Assembly (NCBI RefSeq): GCF_008386585.1
Contig: NZ_VUOB01000015.1
Location: 1 to 64,000, forward strand
DNA: 64,000 bases
Source of the DNA: Solihabitans fulvus
GTDB lineage: Bacteria > Actinomycetota > Actinomycetes > Mycobacteriales > Pseudonocardiaceae
Direction: 5' to 3'
The notes under the pieces are model-generated. The model saw only the letters and a list, made by a program, of their open reading frames with translations, did no database searches and was not told where the DNA came from. Both the position numbers and the translations under genes were made by a program. This document shows positions 60,872 to 64,000 of this stretch, in pieces. Every line of letters begins with the position of its first letter. Position 1 is the stretch's first letter.

Positions 60872-62305
60872 ATGACCACCCCAGCCAGCACCGTCCACCC
60901 GACAGCAATCCACCCGGCCCAGCCCGCCGACACCGAACGGCTGGACCCCGCGCTGCTCAAGATGGGCGCGGTGCTGATCTTCGGCGCAATCCTGTCCGTC
61001 CTCGACGGCACGATCGTCAACGTCGGGATCGACTCGGTGGTCCGCGACCTGCACAGCCCGCTGGCCGCCGTCCAGTGGGTGGCCACCGGCTACCTGCTCG
61101 CCGTCTCGATGGTCATGCCGCTGTCCGGCTGGGCCACCGAACGCTTCGGCGGCAAGCGAATGTGGATGATCTCGGTCGCGCTGTTCGTCGGCGGCTCCGC
61201 CCTGTGCGGGCTCGCCTGGTCCACTCCGGCGCTGATCGCCTTCCGCGTGGTCCAGGGCATCGGCGGCGGCATGATGCAGCCGATCGGCCAGGCCATGATG
61301 GCCCAGGCCGCGGGCCCGTCCCGGCTGACCAGGGTGATGGGCCTGCTGGTCGTCCCGATCACCTTCGCGCCGGTGCTCGGCCCCCTGCTCGGCGGAGTCA
61401 TCGTGGCGAACCTGGACTGGCGCTGGATGTTCTACGTCAACGTGCCCATCGGGATCGCCACGCTGGTCGCCGCCGCGCGCGTCCTGCCGGCCGGCGGCCG
61501 GACCGGCGCGCGCAACCGGCTCGACGTGCTCGGCCTCGCCCTGCTCTCCCCCGGCCTCGCCGCGCTGGTCTACGGCTTCGCGACCGCGGGCGAACCCGGC
61601 GGCTTCGGCGCGCCGAAGGTCGTGCTCGCCCTCGCGCTCGGGGTCGGCCTGCTGGCCGGCTACGCGGCGCACGCCCTGCGGGGCAGGGGAATCCCGCTGA
61701 TCGACCTGCGGCTGTTCCGCCGCAGGCAGTTCGCGGTCGCCACCGGCAGCTCGTTCCTGCTCGGCGCCTCGATGTACAGCTCGATGTTGTTGCTGCCGCT
61801 GTACTACGAGCAGGTCGAGCACGCGAGCGCGCTGCGGGCCGGGCTGCTGCTCGCGCCGCAGGCGCTCGGCACCGCGCTCGTGGTGACCCTGGCCGGACGC
61901 CTGGCCGCCAGGATCAGCCCGCGCCGGATCATGGTGTGCGGCATCGGACTCTCGCTCGCCGGGACCGTCGCGTTCACCCAGCTCGGCGCGCACCCGGCCG
62001 GCTGGCTGCTCGTCGCGTCCCTGGTGCTGCGCGGCATCGGGCTCGGCGCGACCATGGCGCCCGGCATGGGCGCGGTCTACGCGGCCGTCGAACGGCACGA
62101 GGCGCCGAGGGCGGCCAGCGCGCTCAACGTGCTGAACCGGGTCGGCGGCTCGCTCGGCACCGCGGTCCTCGTTGTGGTGCTGCAACAGAACCTCGACACG
62201 GCGGCCGACCCGGCCGTCGCCTTCGGCACGACCTTCTGGTGGGCGCTCGGGCTGTCGCTGCTCACCCTGATCCCCGCCGCGATGTTCCCCGACCGCGTCA
62301 GGTGA
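60872..62305 (+). CDS. DHA2-type MFS multidrug exporter
   Basis: A 477-residue drug:H+ antiporter with about 14 helices. Motif C-like RVVQGIGGGMMQPIGQ and GLLVVPITFAPVLGPLLGG, and LDGTIVNVGID (motif D1) are typical of EmrB/QacA. A Thr-rich N terminus precedes helix 1. The preceding GAGAGGCGGG provides a ribosome site for ATG 60872. It heads an operon with mca, so it probably exports toxic compounds or their mycothiol-derived mercapturic acids. Confidence 0.93.
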   Translation: MTTPASTVHPTAIHPAQPADTERLDPALLKMGAVLIFGAILSVLDGTIVNVGIDSVVRDLHSPLAAVQWVATGYLLAVSMVMPLSGWATERFGGKRMWMISVALFVGGSALCGLAWSTPALIAFRVVQGIGGGMMQPIGQAMMAQAAGPSRLTRVMGLLVVPITFAPVLGPLLGGVIVANLDWRWMFYVNVPIGIATLVAAARVLPAGGRTGARNRLDVLGLALLSPGLAALVYGFATAGEPGGFGAPKVVLALALGVGLLAGYAAHALRGRGIPLIDLRLFRRRQFAVATGSSFLLGASMYSSMLLLPLYYEQVEHASALRAGLLLAPQALGTALVVTLAGRLAARISPRRIMVCGIGLSLAGTVAFTQLGAHPAGWLLVASLVLRGIGLGATMAPGMGAVYAAVERHEAPRAASALNVLNRVGGSLGTAVLVVVLQQNLDTAADPAVAFGTTFWWALGLSLLTLIPAAMFPDRVR

Positions 62306-62334
62306 CAACGCCCCAGATCGACAAGGAGACCCCG

Positions 62335-63183
62335 ATGACCCTGCGCCTGCTTGCCGTGCACGCACACCCCGACGACGAGTCGAGCAAGGGCGCGGCGACC
62401 CTGGCCCGCTACGCCGCCGAGGGCGTCGACGTGCTCGTGGCGACCTGCACCGGCGGCGAGCGGGGCGACGTGCTCAACCCGAGGATGGACCGCCCCGGCG
62501 TGCTCGAGAACCTGGCGGAGATCCGCCGCGCCGAGATGGCGGCCGCCGCCGAGATCCTCGGTGTGCGGCAACGGTTTCTCGGCTTCGTCGACTCCGGCAT
62601 GCCGGGCCGGGGCGAACCGTTGCCTGCGGACTGCTTCGCCGCGCTGCCCCTCTCGGTGGCCGCCGCGCCGCTGGTGGCGCTCATCCGCGAGTTCCGCCCG
62701 CACGTGGTGGTGACCTACGACGAGACCGGCGGCTACCCGCACCCCGATCACATCAGGACGCACGAGGTCGCCGTCGAGGCGTTCGAGGCGGCGGGCGACG
62801 GCGAGGGCCTGCCCGAGGCGGGCGAACCGTGGCAGCCGAGGAAGCTGTACTACCTCGCCCAGTTCAGCAAGGCCTGGTTCCAGACGCTGCACGACGCGAT
62901 GACCGGACGCGGCGTCGACTCGCTGCTAGGCCAGGTGCTGGACGAGTGGCCGGACACCGCGCCCTCGCTCACGATCACCACCAGGGTGCGCTGCGCCGAG
63001 TACTTCGCCACCAGGGACAGGGCCGCGCTGGCGCACGCGACCCAGGTCGACCCCGACCACCCGATGTTCGCCCACCCGAGGGACCTCGAACGCGAGGTCT
63101 GGCCGACCGAGGACTACCAGCTCGCGCGGTCGGTGGTCGACCAGGACCTGCCCGAGGACGACCTGTTCGCCGGGCTGCGCTAA
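62335..63183 (+). CDS. mca: Mycothiol S-conjugate amidase Mca
   Basis: A 282-residue LmbE/PIG-L zinc hydrolase. The zinc site is in AVHAHPDDESS (about 8-18; His/Asp) and PHPDHIRTHE (about 143). CTGGERGDVLNPRMD and FLGFVDSGMPG match Mca rather than MshB. It cleaves mycothiol conjugates to a mercapturic acid and GlcN-Ins. AAGGAG precedes the ATG. It is 29 bp downstream of the pump gene, giving a detoxify-and-export operon. Confidence 0.94.
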   Translation: MTLRLLAVHAHPDDESSKGAATLARYAAEGVDVLVATCTGGERGDVLNPRMDRPGVLENLAEIRRAEMAAAAEILGVRQRFLGFVDSGMPGRGEPLPADCFAALPLSVAAAPLVALIREFRPHVVVTYDETGGYPHPDHIRTHEVAVEAFEAAGDGEGLPEAGEPWQPRKLYYLAQFSKAWFQTLHDAMTGRGVDSLLGQVLDEWPDTAPSLTITTRVRCAEYFATRDRAALAHATQVDPDHPMFAHPRDLEREVWPTEDYQLARSVVDQDLPEDDLFAGLR

Positions 63184-63647
63184 CCGCCGAACCAGCTGGG
63201 AATGTCGAGTCGGAAGACGTTCGGCGGGGTGACCCTGCGCAGGTCGTCCTCCATGGCCCGCAGCCGATCCTCGCCGAGCGCGGCCGACCACTTCGCGCGC
63301 AGCTCCTCGAAGATCCGCGCCGACCTGGCGAGGCAGTCGTAGCCACGGTCGGTGAGCCGGACGACCTTGCGCCGCCCGTCGTTCGCGTCGGCGCGCCTGG
63401 TCACGTAGCCGAGGCGCTCCAGCGCGTCGACGGTCTTGCCGGCGGCCTGCTTGGACACGCCGAGCCTGCGGCCGAGCTCGGCCGCGGTCGCGCCGTCGCG
63501 GCCGATGGCCTGGAAGACGAACCCGTGCATGGGCCGCACGTCGGGGTGCCCCTGCCTGGCCAGCTCCTCGTGCAGCTCGTCGATGAGCACCCGGAACCCG
63601 AGCAGCAGCCGCAACGGCAGCTCGAACCCCGGCCGGTCACCCGGCAC
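63180..63647 (-). CDS. MarR-family regulator
   Basis: A 155-residue winged-helix regulator: GRDGATAAELGRRLGVSKQAAGKTVDALERLGYVTRR (quoted in part; about 49-86) is the DNA-binding core, with ADANDGRRKVVRLT as the wing. It is convergent with mca and overlaps it by 4 bp. The target is not evident. The start is GTG 63647. Confidence 0.9.
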   Translation of the reverse strand: MPGDRPGFELPLRLLLGFRVLIDELHEELARQGHPDVRPMHGFVFQAIGRDGATAAELGRRLGVSKQAAGKTVDALERLGYVTRRADANDGRRKVVRLTDRGYDCLARSARIFEELRAKWSAALGEDRLRAMEDDLRRVTPPNVFRLDIPSWFGG

Positions 63648-64000
63648 GACGCGTCACCCCGGTCAGCACACCGACAACCATATTGACCACTACGGGAGCC
63701 CGCAACGCGGCCTGCCTGACAACCACCCGCGCCCGTTCCGCCCGATTCAGGCATCCTGCCCCGCCGCTCTCAGCCACGAACGGGGTAACGCGCATCACAT
63801 CCGGGCACACCTCACCGACGCGGATTCGGCCCTATTCCAAGCCCGGCGCAAATCGAGTCTCGCCCCACGAACCTCAAACCGCCACCCCACCATCGGCTAC
63901 AACAACCCCACCCGCCGATTCCCACCACGGTCATCCCCGAGAGAAATAACCACCACCCCGAGGCCAGGCAAACCAACCGACAACCCAACCAACAACCTCA
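63648..64000. other. Terminal 353 bp, no gene seen
   Basis: A C/A-rich stretch with weak coding bias and no recognisable domain. An ORF across 63683-63949 looks like chance (see rejected items). Confidence 0.4.

Noticed and set aside
63683..63949. 88-residue ORF at the window end
   Set aside because: Its composition is Thr/Pro/Arg-biased with no start signal, family or coding support; I left it out.

Overview
The window is about 72% GC, with strong third-position G/C bias, many GTG starts and tightly overlapping operons. Those features, a mycothiol conjugate amidase (Mca), a class E-type LAxTG surface protein and actinobacterial families such as DUF2630 and YcnI point to a filamentous actinomycete, most likely of the Pseudonocardiales. 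I do not assign a genus. It reads as ordinary chromosome: one tRNA, one decayed insertion sequence, and no phage, CRISPR array or large biosynthetic cluster.

Region 1 (1-8.7 kb) concerns carboxylate uptake and use. A sodium/solute symporter with a small membrane partner and a LytTR response regulator form one operon. A LytS-type sensor kinase lies divergently against lutABC, the lactate oxidation operon. The likely logic is sensing, importing and oxidising lactate, pyruvate or acetate. An S49 peptidase and a small membrane protein lie between. Region 2 (8.7-14.2 kb) has an Fpg/Nei glycosylase, a membrane protein, an ECF sigma factor fused to its own zinc anti-sigma domain and a membrane anchor, tRNA-Gly(GCC) with a perfect terminator, and a methyltransferase.

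Region 3 (14.3-24.2 kb) is an envelope locus. It holds a Thr-rich secreted protein, three paralogous single-pass proteins (two with SHOCT-like N termini and repeated ADRTQVV motifs), two acyltransferase-3-like membrane proteins, a two-domain glycosyltransferase and a polysaccharide pyruvyl transferase. Region 4 (24.5-38.5 kb) is mixed: small proteins, a membrane-fused multicopper oxidase, a NarL-type two-component pair, two secreted proteins, a gamma-glutamyltransferase homologue, a UDP-glucose dehydrogenase-like enzyme, an aldo/keto reductase, a type II 3-hydroxyacyl-CoA dehydrogenase-like SDR and a TM0106-type nuclease.

Region 5 (38.5-45.4 kb) has a complete OpuB-like quaternary-amine ABC importer, divergent from a copper cluster (membrane protein, YcnI, CopC, CopD). 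A GntR/HutC-type palindrome overlaps a possible -10 box between them. Region 6 (45.4-54.5 kb) holds an ISAs1 pseudogene, an XRE-TPR regulator divergent from two small Pseudonocardiaceae-like proteins, and a TetR-controlled beta-glucosidase, MFS and SDR operon. Region 7 (54.5-64 kb) has a PLP-barrel enzyme divergent from a sugar-lactone oxidase with palindromes between, an LAxTG surface protein, and a TetR, DHA2 pump and mca locus with four evenly spaced operator copies, ending with a MarR regulator.

Short tandem duplications (units 11-67 bp) recur between genes, and a related 3' sequence occurs after three different loci.
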